Positions 25,935-36,689 of a stretch of 64,000 bases of DNA are shown one piece after another. Source of the stretch: Pomphorhynchus laevis (lineage: Eukaryota > Acanthocephala > Palaeacanthocephala > Echinorhynchida > Pomphorhynchidae); contig WNNJ02002901.1 of NCBI GenBank assembly GCA_012934845.2, positions 166,708 through 230,707 on the forward strand, written 5' to 3'. The position numbers were made by a program, and so were the translations under genes. Under the pieces are notes generated by a model. It had not been told where the DNA came from. It was given only the letters and a program-made list of their open reading frames with translations, and made no database searches. How positions within the stretch are numbered: the first letter of the stretch is position 1; each line of letters begins with the position of its first letter.

Positions 25935-26073
25935 CGGCAAAGCAGCAGTGACACTATGCATGTTAACATAAGAAGACAACACTTCCCGAGGAGCAGTCCA
26001 ATATTGAGTGGCATTTCCTATAATTTTGGAGATAAGTTTATGTTTAAGTCGATATCTGATCAAAGCGTTAGCG
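25935..26073 (+). CDS. Probable protocadherin tail exon
   Basis: The exon runs from a TATTAAG acceptor to a GTAAGT donor at 26074. It starts in phase 0 and ends in phase 1. It encodes 46 residues, basic and Ser-rich, including RRQHFPRSSPILSGISYNFG. The phase-1 donor matches exactly the phase needed by the exon at 27375. Assignment to the protocadherin rests on strand, order and tail-like composition. It could belong to a separate small gene. Confidence 0.55.
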
Positions 26074-26639
26074 GTAAGTTTTACTTTAATCTTCCCGTTA
26101 AATCCATTCTAATCAGCTTGGTGACCTTATAAATAATTCGTATGGCATTATATAAATTTGACTAGAAGTGTGTGCATATGGTTAGTGCTAATGACATTTC
26201 ATAAAAGCAGTGACTGGCGATCGTATCACTCATTGGTCATTCATTACTAAGATAATTATAACAGTTCCAAAGTGAAATAAGCACTATCTAGCTAAACAAT
26301 TACACAGTGAGAAATGTTCACTGTTATTGACAATGTCTCTTAACTGAGTAGAGCTATTCAAAGTAAGAATAAAAAATCTACTTTAAAAAAATTTACTACG
26401 TTATAATCCATCTTATATGGTACTATCACACGAAATGATATAGAAATGATCAATGCAAATGTAACATTTCCAAGTTAAAATTTATTAATTTTTATTGATC
26501 AAATAAAGTTTCTTTATCCTTAATGTGAATCAGTTTCTTTTCTGTTATGTACAAAAAGCTTAGAATTTAGGATTTAAATAAGCGGTTTGAACCTTATCTG
26601 ATACATTTTGCTTCCTTGCCTAACAAATGACCTATATTA

Positions 26640-26795
26640 GCTATCATAGGGTGACAACATAGGCTGAGCACTAGGAGAATTTTGTCTCAGCTTTTTGATA
26701 AACGGTAAGGGCGCGACAGCAAAGGCTGTCATCGATAGAAGATCTCCTTGAGTGAATCCTTCAGCTGACATCAAAGAGATCCCACATAATGCAGT
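26640..26795 (-). pseudogene. Fragment of a restriction-like-endonuclease LINE reverse transcriptase
   Basis: On the minus strand this reads SAEGFTQGDLLSMTAFA, followed by VAPLPFIKKLRQ. That is closely similar to the SAEGFTQGDVFSMAAFA segment of the element at 42258-45506. It covers only the fourth reverse-transcriptase motif and the bases after it. It is a dead scrap inside the probable protocadherin intron and shows that the family has more than one copy here. Confidence 0.8.
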
Positions 26796-27017
26796 TTGAT
26801 AAAATTAATATCAAATTAATAATAATGCAGTTTATATAATTGCAATTGAACTCATTGACTTCACTTAAGCTTTGACTGTAAATAATTTAAATAGATAAAA
26901 TTAATAAAAAAAATTAAGTTCAATAGATTTAAACTTCGTCATATTTCTTAAATTAAGGAGAGTGAGACCATTCCGCGTGAATTTCTTGTAAAGCATGTAA
27001 GCCAGACTCGAAAGAAT

Positions 27018-27060
27018 GACGAATGCCGTTTCGTCATCACAATGACTCATCAGTGCCAGA
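27018..27060 (-). ncRNA. Hammerhead ribozyme core, copy 1
   Basis: The minus strand reads CTGATGA (27053-27047). A 5-bp stem II follows (27046-27042 with 27037-27033, loop TGTG), then GAAA (27032-27029). A 3-bp stem III with a 5-base loop follows, and then GTC ending at 27018. All catalytic-core bases of a hammerhead are present in order, with cleavage expected after 27018. I could not find a matching stem I, so it may be inactive or pair in an unusual way. Short stem III is a feature reported for hammerheads of Penelope-like elements and animal retrozymes. Confidence 0.6.
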
Positions 27061-27374
27061 TCCCTCCCATTGCTGGATGCAGAGGAGAACTGGTCTACAT
27101 CCTTAAATTAAGGATGTAGGTCAAATTGATTCCAAAACGAACGTATTTTCCTTTTCGCAATTTTCACTAAAATAGTCTCTTAACTTTTAAACAAATAAAA
27201 TTTATGATTTCCCTTTGAATGGTGACAGTAGCTGTTAAAAATTCACGAACAAGAAAATGCCCAAGCAAGTAAAATATGTACAAATGAAACTATTAAAAAA
27301 TTATTTTAGTTTGGAATTGAAATTTATAGTTTTTATTTAAATCGTTAGCTAAAGACGTGTTTCTCTCCCTTTAG

Positions 27375-27553
27375 ATAAGGCGTATTCGAACGCTGAAGCA
27401 ATGTATTTATATGACAAAAGACCATGGATAAGCATGGATAATAGATTTAGTGCGTTGATGCAAGGTTATAGGGATCCCACAGACACAAATCAGCGCGTTT
27501 CACCGCGAAGATGGACTTCAATGCTAAGCGAAACCGATGAAATCAAAATATAG
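27375..27553 (+). CDS. Probable protocadherin terminal exon
   Basis: The exon starts after a good CCCTTTAG acceptor in phase 1, matching the donor at 26074, and ends at TAG 27551-27553. It encodes about 59 residues including AEAMYLYDKRPWISMDNRF and ending in SMLSETDEIKI. It is polar with Arg and Ser clusters, as expected for a cytoplasmic tail. If linked, the gene spans 19251-27553. The family of the tail is not recognised. Confidence 0.6.
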
Positions 27554-27846
27554 TTGCTATACTTTTTTTGTAAATATGACAGTTGTAAATATGACATTTG
27601 TAAATTTTCGCTTACAGCCGAATTTGTTATTTTATATGAACTCTTTGTTTTGTTATCAAAAATAATAAAAACCGATTTTATTTCAATTCATCAGAGTATT
27701 ATCGACTTATACATTATTCTACTTATCTATCCTTAATTACAGAAATTAGAAAAAGGCGAGAGTGGAAAAGTTTTTTTCACACATGCAATGAAAATTGTGT
27801 CCGAAAACACGTATAAGCCTAATACATTTTGGTTAATAACCAAATA

Positions 27847-28910
27847 CATTGATTCAAATACATTAAATATAATGGTGGTGCACAGATGTGCTGAGTAAAC
27901 AACGGTCCAGGATTTCTTACGAAATACGGCATTTATACTAAATGGTGTTGCTTGATAGACTGGACTTCGATTCACGATTTTCAGTCGCCATGTCATTTCT
28001 AGACGACCAATAAGTACCCGATAACACTCATCAGTAGAATGAGGTACTCACTGGTCATCTCGGTTGCCTGTGTGACATTGTGAATAAAGGCGTTTCCGAC
28101 ACTTTGTTTAATTGTCTGAGGTTATCGCTCTTTACCAGATCAAATTGCTGTGCGGACCATCCTTAAACACTAAGCAGAAGTTGTTGCTGAATTCTCGTTG
28201 CACTCGTTGGATCCTTAATGTATACGGCAGGTATAATAGTAGTGCATGGATGTGCTGAGTAAACAACGGTCCAGGATTTCATACGAAATACGGCATTTAT
28301 ACTAAATGGTGTTGCTTGATAGACTGGACTTCGATTCATGACTTTCAGTCACCATGTCACTTCTAGACGACCAATTAGTACCCGGCAACACTCATCAGTA
28401 GAATGAAGTACTCACTGGCCGTTTCGGTTGCCTTGTGACATAGTGAATAAAGGCGTTTCCGACACTTTGCTTAATTGTCTAAGGCTTACGCTCTTTACCA
28501 GATCGAATTGCTGTACGGACCATCCTTAAACACTAGGCAGAGGTTGTTGCTGAATTGTCGTTGCACTCGTTGGATCCTTAATGTATACGGCAGGTATAAT
28601 AGTAGTGCATGGATGTGCTGAGTAAACAACGGTCCAGGATTTCTTACGAAATACGGCATTTATACTAAATGGTGTTGCTTGATAGACTGGACTTCGATTC
28701 ACGATTTTCAATCACCATGTCACTTCTAGAAGAACACTTCAGCATCGAAATTATGAGTACCCGGCAACACTCCTCAGTAGAATGAAGTACTCACTGGTCT
28801 TTTTTGCCTGTGTGACATTGTGAATAAAGGCGTTTCCGACACTTTGCTTAATTGTCTGAGGCCATCGCTCTTTACCAGATCGAATTGATGTGCGGACCAT
28901 CCTTAATTTT
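27847..28910. repeat. Tandem array of about 363-bp units (hammerhead-like)
   Basis: Three full units start about 364 and 363 bp apart; CTGAGTAAAC recurs at 27891, 28255 and 28618. A fourth unit is partial. A related single copy lies at 61847-62050. Each unit carries, on the minus strand, GGCAACCGAAAC-type, CTACTGATGAG and GGTCGTCTAGAA segments within about 75 bases. Unit 2 is the most intact. Unit 1 has GAGA instead of GAAA, and unit 3 has CTGAGGA plus an insertion. The array resembles satellites and animal retrozymes with hammerheads. It encodes no protein. Confidence 0.8.
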
Positions 28911-29274
28911 CAATTTTTCACAACGTTTCGAAGCACTCGTTTCTTTACCAAGTGAAATTATCTTACAGAATGTCCTCGCAAATTATGTTGCCAACATCTA
29001 AAGAGAAAATGACATGGAAGACTTTCATCAATATAATGATGTCACTCAACCTTTTGATCATTGTGACGTCACTTTACATTAAAAAAGGAGCAAATTGCTT
29101 TACTTAAACAGTTGAAATGGATGATCTTTCGTGTATACATTATAAAAAATACATTATTTATAATACATTATATATTACATTTTATATAATGTAATATATA
29201 TGACGTGTATACATTATATATAATCAAGAATTTTGCCTATATATACCAGACAGCGCTGTTCAAAAAAATATATA

Positions 29275-30090
29275 AGTTTAGTGGATGGATAATAAATAAT
29301 ATACTCTGTATTAGAATATAATACTAGATAATCACATTTCATCAGAGGAAATACGTCATTAGCATGTATTTGGCCTCGCTGACATCGAGGAATGTGGGGG
29401 AGAAACCTGAAAACATTGTAATTCTTCATGATGTCATCTATCTTTATTCTGATACAACGTCTGTTATTTATTATTCAATTAATGAAAATTGACTTTTATT
29501 TTAAATTTCAATTTTTGATTCTAACTTGATTTTAATATAAATTGTATAAAATTTTGTATAATTATTTATTATTTATTATTAATTATTTAAAACACGCAGA
29601 CTAAATTAGCTGATCTGATTTCTAAAGTATAAAATTTACATTTTTCCAAAATGTAACGTTAAAAGTTTAGTTTTTAGATAAAATATAGAAATATTTCAAA
29701 ATATAGAAACTAGATATATTTTTTAATTGCTCAATCAATAATCTATTGAGTCTTGGATTGCTCATCGGGAAGTATTGTCTAATATAAAATTTACGTTGTC
29801 ATTTATTATAATGAGGTTATATTTTAATAATAAAATTCATATTTTTGTTAAATATATTCATACTGAATTCATAATATTACATTCATATTTAATTGCATTA
29901 AAATATGAAGCAATATCAAATTTATTAAATACTGAAACCTGATTACATAGCAGTTTCTCCTGATTACCACTAATCTTTATTCTGATACACCGTCCGTTAT
30001 TTATTATTCAATTCGTAAAAATTGACTTTTAAATTTCAATTTTAAATATTAAGTTAATATAAATATAAATTGTATAAAATCTTATAATTA
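29275..30090 (+). mobile_element. Penelope-like element tails, plus orientation
   Basis: Copies of the conserved untranslated unit occur at about 29275-29520 and 29940-30090. The first starts at the tail remnant GTGGATGGATAATAAATAAT. It passes GGAAATACGTCATTAGCATG and ends in the GATACAACGTCTGTTATTTA segment. No intact coding sequence remains. These are the mirror image of the copies at 12.7-14.4 kb. Confidence 0.75.
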
Positions 30091-30259
30091 TTTATTATAT
30101 ATCTTTACTTTTATTTATATATTGTATAAAATACATAGACTTAGTTATCTGATATGATTTAATGCTATATATTTACATCATAATATACGTCTTTTGGAAT
30201 AAGATACTTGATAATCAATAAAATCTTATTAAAAATTATTAATTGATATTCTCTTACTA

Positions 30260-31590
30260 TTATCACGGATGAATAATAAACAATATGCCTTGTATGAATA
30301 AGGTACACTAAATAATCGAATTTCCTCAGAGGAAATACATTATTAGCACGTATTTGGTCCACTGCTATGTTGGGTGTCTATAGGTAGAAATTTTATAGGT
30401 AGAATAGGTATAATGTAAATATACATTACAATAGATAATTAATATTTAAACATTTTTAAATTAATAAATGTATAAATTACCGGCATGTGAGCAATATAAT
30501 GTAATAATTAGAAAATAGTAGAAATATATAGATAATAGTTTTTGTATAATATTATTATAATATAATAATATTATAATGTAGTAGAAAATGCTGTAATCTA
30601 TTCGCGTAAACGATTACGGTGTTTTTCAATAAACGTTTTGTCATAAATTTTTAAGTATCGAAAGTACTGCTTGACTCAACTAAATCCCATATATGTACAA
30701 TAATTCTCAAGTAAAATGCGGTTGCTACTGAATTAACGTTACTAATTAGGTGAATGTATTATTGTCGTTGTTTTTTGCTAAATGTTTTAATTCTATTTTT
30801 TATTTATGTAAAGGTGATCTGAATTATAACATTTTAGAGTTTTATTATTTATTTTTTCTTACAATGAATTGTTTTAATAATTTCTATTTTATACAACTAT
30901 ATTACAAGCCATATATTATTAGCGCGTATTTGGTCCACTGCTATGTTCGGTGCCTATAAAATAATTACTTATAATAATTTTATAGGTAGAATAGGTAGCA
31001 TGTAAATATACATTACAATAGATAATTAATATTTAAACATTTTTAAATTAATAAATATATAAATTACTGGCACGTGAGCAATATAATGTAATAATTAGAA
31101 ATAATGGAAATATATAGATAATAGTATTAGTATAATATTATTATACCATAAAATTATAGTATAATAATATCTATATTATAAATATTATAATTATATATAA
31201 TATAATATATAATACATTAAATAATGAAATTTTAAGAATTGCAACAATATGTAATGATATTGGCTTTCTTCAAAATCATTTAAATAATTTAATAGATACA
31301 TATTTAAAACTAGGTTACTATAAAAATAACATCAAGCAGAAAATAGTAAAATATATAAATCAACACAATAATATAAAGAATAAATTTAAACTCTTAAGTG
31401 GCAAATTTTTATGGATAGATAATAAATAATATACTTTGTATTAGAATAAGATACTGGATAGTTTTATCAGAGGAAATACATCATTAGCATGTATTTGGCC
31501 CCGCTGCTATGTTGGGTAAATGAGTTAGGGTCCGAAACCTGATAGCATAGCAGTTCCTCCTGGTGATTTCTAATCCTTATTTTGATACAA
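30260..31590 (+). mobile_element. Penelope-like element fragments ending in a clear thumb plus tail
   Basis: Tail scraps lie at 30260-30385 and 30900-31130. A longer piece at about 31195-31590 reads NEILRIATICNDIGFLQNHL, then LKLGYYKNNIKQKIVKYI, then KLLSGKFLWIDNK and a stop. This is the end of a Penelope-type reverse transcriptase. The conserved untranslated unit follows. The segment around 30365-30600 is duplicated at 30955-31150. No GIY-YIG domain follows in these copies. Confidence 0.75.
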
Positions 31591-31599
31591 CGACTGTTG

Positions 31600-32385
31600 T
31601 ATCAAAATTGCTATGAACAGCAATGATGTCGAGAGCACCGCCGAGAATATGAGTTGGGCTTGTTGAATATAATTTATAGTTAAAATCAGAAATAAGATTA
31701 GTTAAAGTGATAGAGTTAGAGTCAGCCGGGCGATCAAGACGAATGTTAATATCACCGAGAACAAAAGAAGGAGTATAAGACAATGAACAGTGAGACATAA
31801 GATCTGCAAGGTCTTTAAAGAAGATATGTGAGGGGGCAACTGAACCTGGACGGTATGCAATCACATGTTCCAGATGGAAAGGAGTTGATAATCTGCATAT
31901 GAGTAATTCGAACGAGGTGTAACGGATGTTAACGTTAATTTTACGTAGAGACATTGGGTGACGAGCAATGGCAACAATACCGCCATGGTTAGAAGCAGTG
32001 GATGTATGAAAGACAATTGGATGAGCTGATTCAACTAGAGAACAACCAGAGCGACATAGACGACGAATAGCAAGATCGTCGGAGTCAGAGTGCCAGGATT
32101 CGGTAATGCAGATAATATCGATAGATAATTGATCGAAGATATCAAGGAGCATATCAGCTTTATGAAGAATGGAGCGAGCGTTGAATAGAAGACCAAGACG
32201 AAAAGTATGCCCAGGAGCTAGATCGACTAGCGAAGAAGACAAGGGGGAGAGATGGGACGCCATCGAATTTTTGGCCTCGTGCGTAGGACGTGAAAATTTC
32301 CGTTGATTTTACGTATAGATAAGGATGACTTGCCGTTTGTTTCACGTCAATGTATCTCAATGCGAGCTAAATTAAGCTAGGCAAT
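31600..32385 (-). pseudogene. L2-like LINE, end of ORF1 and endonuclease domain
   Basis: The minus strand encodes the end of ORF1 (TRPKIRWRPISP, about 32385-32270). It then enters an apurinic-type endonuclease (32263-31600) with NARSILHKADMLLDIF, DIICITESWHSDSDD, YRPGSVAPS and VLGDINIRLDRP. It stops within the endonuclease after LGGALDIIAVHS, so the reverse transcriptase is missing. It aligns along its length with the copy at 52200-53000. It is truncated, with a Penelope-like tail abutting its lower end. Confidence 0.85.
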
Positions 32386-33099
32386 ACCAGGAGAGGATCG
32401 GCTAGAAAAGATACAATATTTAGATATAAATCAGCAATATATTTCTAAGTATAAAAATTAAAATTAAATCCGAGTAGAACGAACAAATACAGTTGTAATT
32501 TTGCGTAAGTGAGAAAACTAATTTTGTCGCAAACGTATTAATTTTTCATAGCCATATGACATCAATCAGCTTAGATATCGATTCTTTAATTTTTGATTTT
32601 TTTCAAAATCAACTTATTATGTAAAAGTTAAATTTACCTAAAATTTCAAAAACCACCAAAGCGAATATTTGCAATATGTCGGACTCTTAATTTCGTTTAA
32701 CCCATACCCTATTCTTGTCAATTACAGGTATAATGCCAATTACAGTTATAATGATAAAAGTGTATTATTATGAATTTTTAAATTTGTTAATTTAAGTACA
32801 AAATTGCAGTTTGTACTAATCATATTTACGAGAAATTTGTTATCAGAAATATTGTGTTAGTACAACTCTCAATGTTTTATTAGCATTGATAGTTGATCTT
32901 ACTCTGTTATAAGCGGTATGTTATGAAGTTATGTAATTTCATAACTACGTAGCTTCATAACTACGAAGTTACATAACTATGTAACGAAGTTGTCGGAAAA
33001 CTGAGTTTAGTGGTAAGCGATTATAATCGCTAAGATAACCGCTAAGCGCTATAACCGATAAGCGATTGCTTGTTGGCTGGAAACCAAATATAAACGCAA
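32386..33099. other. AT-rich spacer with a short palindromic cluster
   Basis: No gene was seen. At 32915-32990 the words CATAACTACGTAG and CTACGAAGTTACATAAC form overlapping inverted repeats. Confidence 0.5.
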
Positions 33100-36000
33100 A
33101 CAGACAAAATTAAAAGGTAACAAGCAGGTGTTAGTTGAGCAATTTCGAAGTCAAGAAAAAATGAGCAGTAAAAAACATTGTCGGAGCATCAAAGCTCTTT
33201 ACTTCCTGCTGACTTTTCTGATGGAAAAACGAATTGGATCAGGTGAAAAGCACAATTTATTCTTTTAAAGCAAATTCCAGCAATGATGAAGGTAATGTTT
33301 TGTGCCATTCTAAAATTAACTCGGGGATGCTTCCCCCAGTGCCGAAGCAATCGAATTTATGTGTTATAAATGCCATCAAACCGACTGCGGGGCATAATTT
33401 ATTTCCCACGTTTTTGAGAGCTTTCGCTGGGAAGTGTACAAATAGAGTTATTTTTAACTTAGTAAAGACTATGGAGAATTCATTGAGAATATCCTTCGTT
33501 AATGGGTGCATAATGAGGGAATACAACGATTTTTTGCACAAAATTTGGCACATATGGGAACGATTACTTTAAAACCCATATTGTGTACGCTGAAAATTGC
33601 TAATTTTCCTGCGTTTATTTCGGATGATGACTTAAACCATCTGAAAAAATCTTTTTGCCTCCACTCGGTGAGACAAGTCATGAGTAAGCAGGGTGAGCCC
33701 CTTTCCGTGGCATTCTGTAACACTGACATAGATACAGGTCTAGTCCTGTCTAAATCGTCATCCAACCCTTATCTAGGGTTTAACCTACGTTTCTCACTAA
33801 TAGAGGAAGATAATTTAACATTTCCTCATTGCCAAAAATGCCACGCATGGGGACACTGGGGTTCCTCATGTGTTAGAAATAAATTCTGCGGTGTTTGTGG
33901 CACGAATGCATGCATTTACATGAGTAAAGGTGATAAATGCCAAGCCCGCCTCCTGCGTTAATTGCAAAAGGAATCATCTCGCTTGATCTCGTCGTTGCAA
34001 ACATTTTCGAGATTATAGACAACTCTTTGCCAAGCCATCTATTAACAAACCTTTCGCCCTCAGCATATATACACCCACTTCACTCCGTATATATCCCCTC
34101 CTCACTCATCTTCATCTCAAGGTCTTTTAACTTTAGTTAAATGCTCCTTAAGATCTTCCCTACTTCTTAACTATTCTTGTCCTGCCCTATCTTGTTTAGC
34201 TATATCACTTCGTAAGAATGGTAAACGCATCAGAATAGCCAATATTTATATACGGCCAGGAGAAATTCACAAGAACCGTGACCTACTGCATTGTATATTG
34301 AGTAGTGGCTATGACATGTTACTTTGTGACCTCAACGACATAACTGGTCGTTGGATTAATGCAGCAAACCGCAGAACCAGGAACGACTATCTTATTCACA
34401 AACCATCATCCCCAACCTTTCATTGCTCAACAATTAATTCTCTCCTCGACATATTACTGCTACATACGAAGTGGTTGTTGAAACCCTTCTGTACTGAGCA
34501 GTCGCGCCAACAACAGACAACCTATCATGACCTAATTCGTTGGCGGTTAGAGGAAGATACGTTGCTGAGAAGAAGGTTCCACTTTGATCCCATCCGGGTG
34601 GCCTTCTTTCAGGCAGCTATCCGACTCTTCCCGCCGAATTGGGAATGAGAGTTTGATCGAATTTAACAACTACCTCTCTTCGCAAGCTACCGCGATACTA
34701 TCGACTACCTATAAAGGTCGTATATACAATCCCACTCCAACAAAACTCAAGGTCCTAGCTAAAAAGCTACACCGTAGCCCTTCTCAGTCTTCCTTCTGGA
34801 AGATATTCAAGAAGGAGAAGTGTGTCTGTTGGAAGGATAGAGTATTAGGTTGGATTGGTAGAATAGGCCTTGATAAAGTTTTGGAGGAGTCACTATCCCT
34901 ACACAATTATGGAGCCACTCAATCACCCCAACCACTGCTGCCTTAATATGACTTCAGTAGTTGGGACTTATCTGTTACAGATATCCTTTACTCCTGGGGA
35001 CCACTCCCGGGCACCTCCAGAACCCTCGCGCCTCTCTCCACTCGTGTCTGTCAGCTTTTGACAGACAGTCAGATGAAGGAAGTCGCCATAACAATGCTAT
35101 TAGCCTCCCCGTCCGACATTGCTAACATTAATATTAGCCGTCGAGTATTTTTACCTAAAGAGAAGTCGATTACATGTCCCAAAGATCTGCGGCCTATTTC
35201 TATTCAAAACTCCATTATCTCCATTTACGAAAAAGCGCTTGCGTGTAAAATCCACGATCATTTAAGTATGCGAAATTTAATCCCATCAGGTTTTCATGGG
35301 CACGTAAAAGATCGCTCGGTCCATTCAGTAATAGGTGAAGTGCATCAGTTTTGTCAAGATAACAGTCATTAGCTTGCTGTGACTGTCTTTCTTGACTTTT
35401 TTGGCTGCATTTGACCGTATTTCAATTTTTTTGTTATTACTTCTCTCAGGTTTTTCGGGTTGCCTGCGAGAATTGTTAACAGGGTGGAAATATTGCTGTA
35501 CACCAAGCGATTTTTCTATGAAGACGACCCTGATGCACGTCAATTCTACCATATTACGGGTGTGACTCAAGGCTCCCCACTTTCTCCAATCTTATATTTT
35601 GCCGCCTCCATTGAACTATACAAAAAATTCAAACGCGATCAGCATCTTGTGGTATATGCTGATGATACCGTAGCCCTGTTCTCTGGACGCAGGTGCAAAG
35701 ATGTTGTCTTTGACATCAGCCGTTTCTTTATAAGATTAAAAGATCAGCTGCCCATATTCAACCTTGTTTTAAACCCCTCTAAATCGTAGGTGGTCGTCTT
35801 TCCATGGCACCCCTGCGACAAGGAAAAGACTCAAGAGATTAGCACTCTCAGCTCTATCTTCCATCCTGGCTAATCAACCACTTCCTACCTTCACAAATCG
35901 AGTAAAATACCTAGGGTTCACCATTACGGTGAACGGGTCAGCGAAAGCTGACCTGGAAAGACTTAAACGTATCCCGAAGAGAGCTAGATGGATCCTGAAT

Positions 36001-36400
36001 CGGGTCCTACATCTGTCATTGAAAGAGAAAACTCAGGTACGCCTTTGGGGTACCTGGGCTATCTCGGGATTAGTCTTATTTTCAAGAGGACGTCCCCCAG
36101 AAAAAAGACTAAGGTTCCTGAAGCTCCTTATCTCTAGTTTACCCAGCATAGTCCGCTCCGATTGGATCCTTCGGGAGGTGAAAGACCCCTGGTGGTTCAG
36201 TCGGAGAGCGGCGTGTTGGATTGGTAAGGGGCTCAGATCCCCATGGATTTGAGGCCATAATTCTTGAAGAAGACGGGCTGCAGTTGAAGAATGGCAATCA
36301 TCTATGAAGAAGATTTGATGAAGATTTAGACTGTAACTGTCTTCTTGTATTTATTCTATTTATCCTGCATGTTTATTAATAAAATCTATTATTAATTTCG
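33100..36400 (+). pseudogene. I/R1-group-like LINE with CCHC knuckles, degenerate
   Basis: ORF1 pieces at 33234-33560 and 33506-33950 end in CCHC knuckles (CQKCHAWGHWGSSC, CGVCGTNAC, then CVNCKRNH in a shifted frame). The endonuclease follows from about 34150 in shifted frames (IANIYIRPGE, DMLLCDLND). A connector comes next, then reverse-transcriptase pieces: SCPKDLRPIS-type near 35180, TQGSPLSPILY near 35560 and VVYADDTVALFSGR near 35650. The C-terminus lies at 35929-36252, and an AATAAA precedes the end near 36385. At least five frameshifts or stops kill it. A second copy on the minus strand is at 50950-56990. The clade is inferred from the knuckles plus the apurinic-type endonuclease. Confidence 0.8.
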
Positions 36401-36670
36401 AAGTGCGAATTCAATGCTCGACATAATGCTTTGCTGCTTTAACTATCAATAGCCGCAGATGGTAGTCTATTCCATTAATTCACTACACTGTCTCTAATAT
36501 CCTGGTTGTATCGATGTAGCTTCCGGTGATGTTTGAGCATCAATGTGTATCCTCGCAGCTTTTATGAATCACGGAAGCTAAATAGGTGATTGAGAGGGTG
36601 TGACGAAGACATGAGGGCTTTTCGTACCAGCATCATGTCAGGTTTTTGATGATCGACGGAATTTTAAGGG
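36400..36670 (-). pseudogene. LINE reverse transcriptase C-terminal fragment
   Basis: The minus strand reads RGYTLMLKHHRKLHRYNQDI, then WNRLPSAAIDS after a stop. This is the usual end of CR1/jockey-group reverse transcriptases, an Arg-rich strand followed by W-N-x-L-P. It is the 3' end of a separate copy whose body is lost. Confidence 0.6.
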
Positions 36671-36689
36671 TCCTGAGCTTAAGATCAAA

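Noticed and set aside
28526-28711. Small minus-strand frame repeated in each 363-bp unit
   Set aside because: It recurs only because the DNA is tandemly repeated; starts and stops differ between units and there is no coding signature.
31215-31590. A hammerhead in the Penelope-like tail unit (CCGAAAC and, in some copies, CTGATGA)
   Set aside because: I could not draw stems II and III in the right order from these segments; only a simple hairpin is supported.
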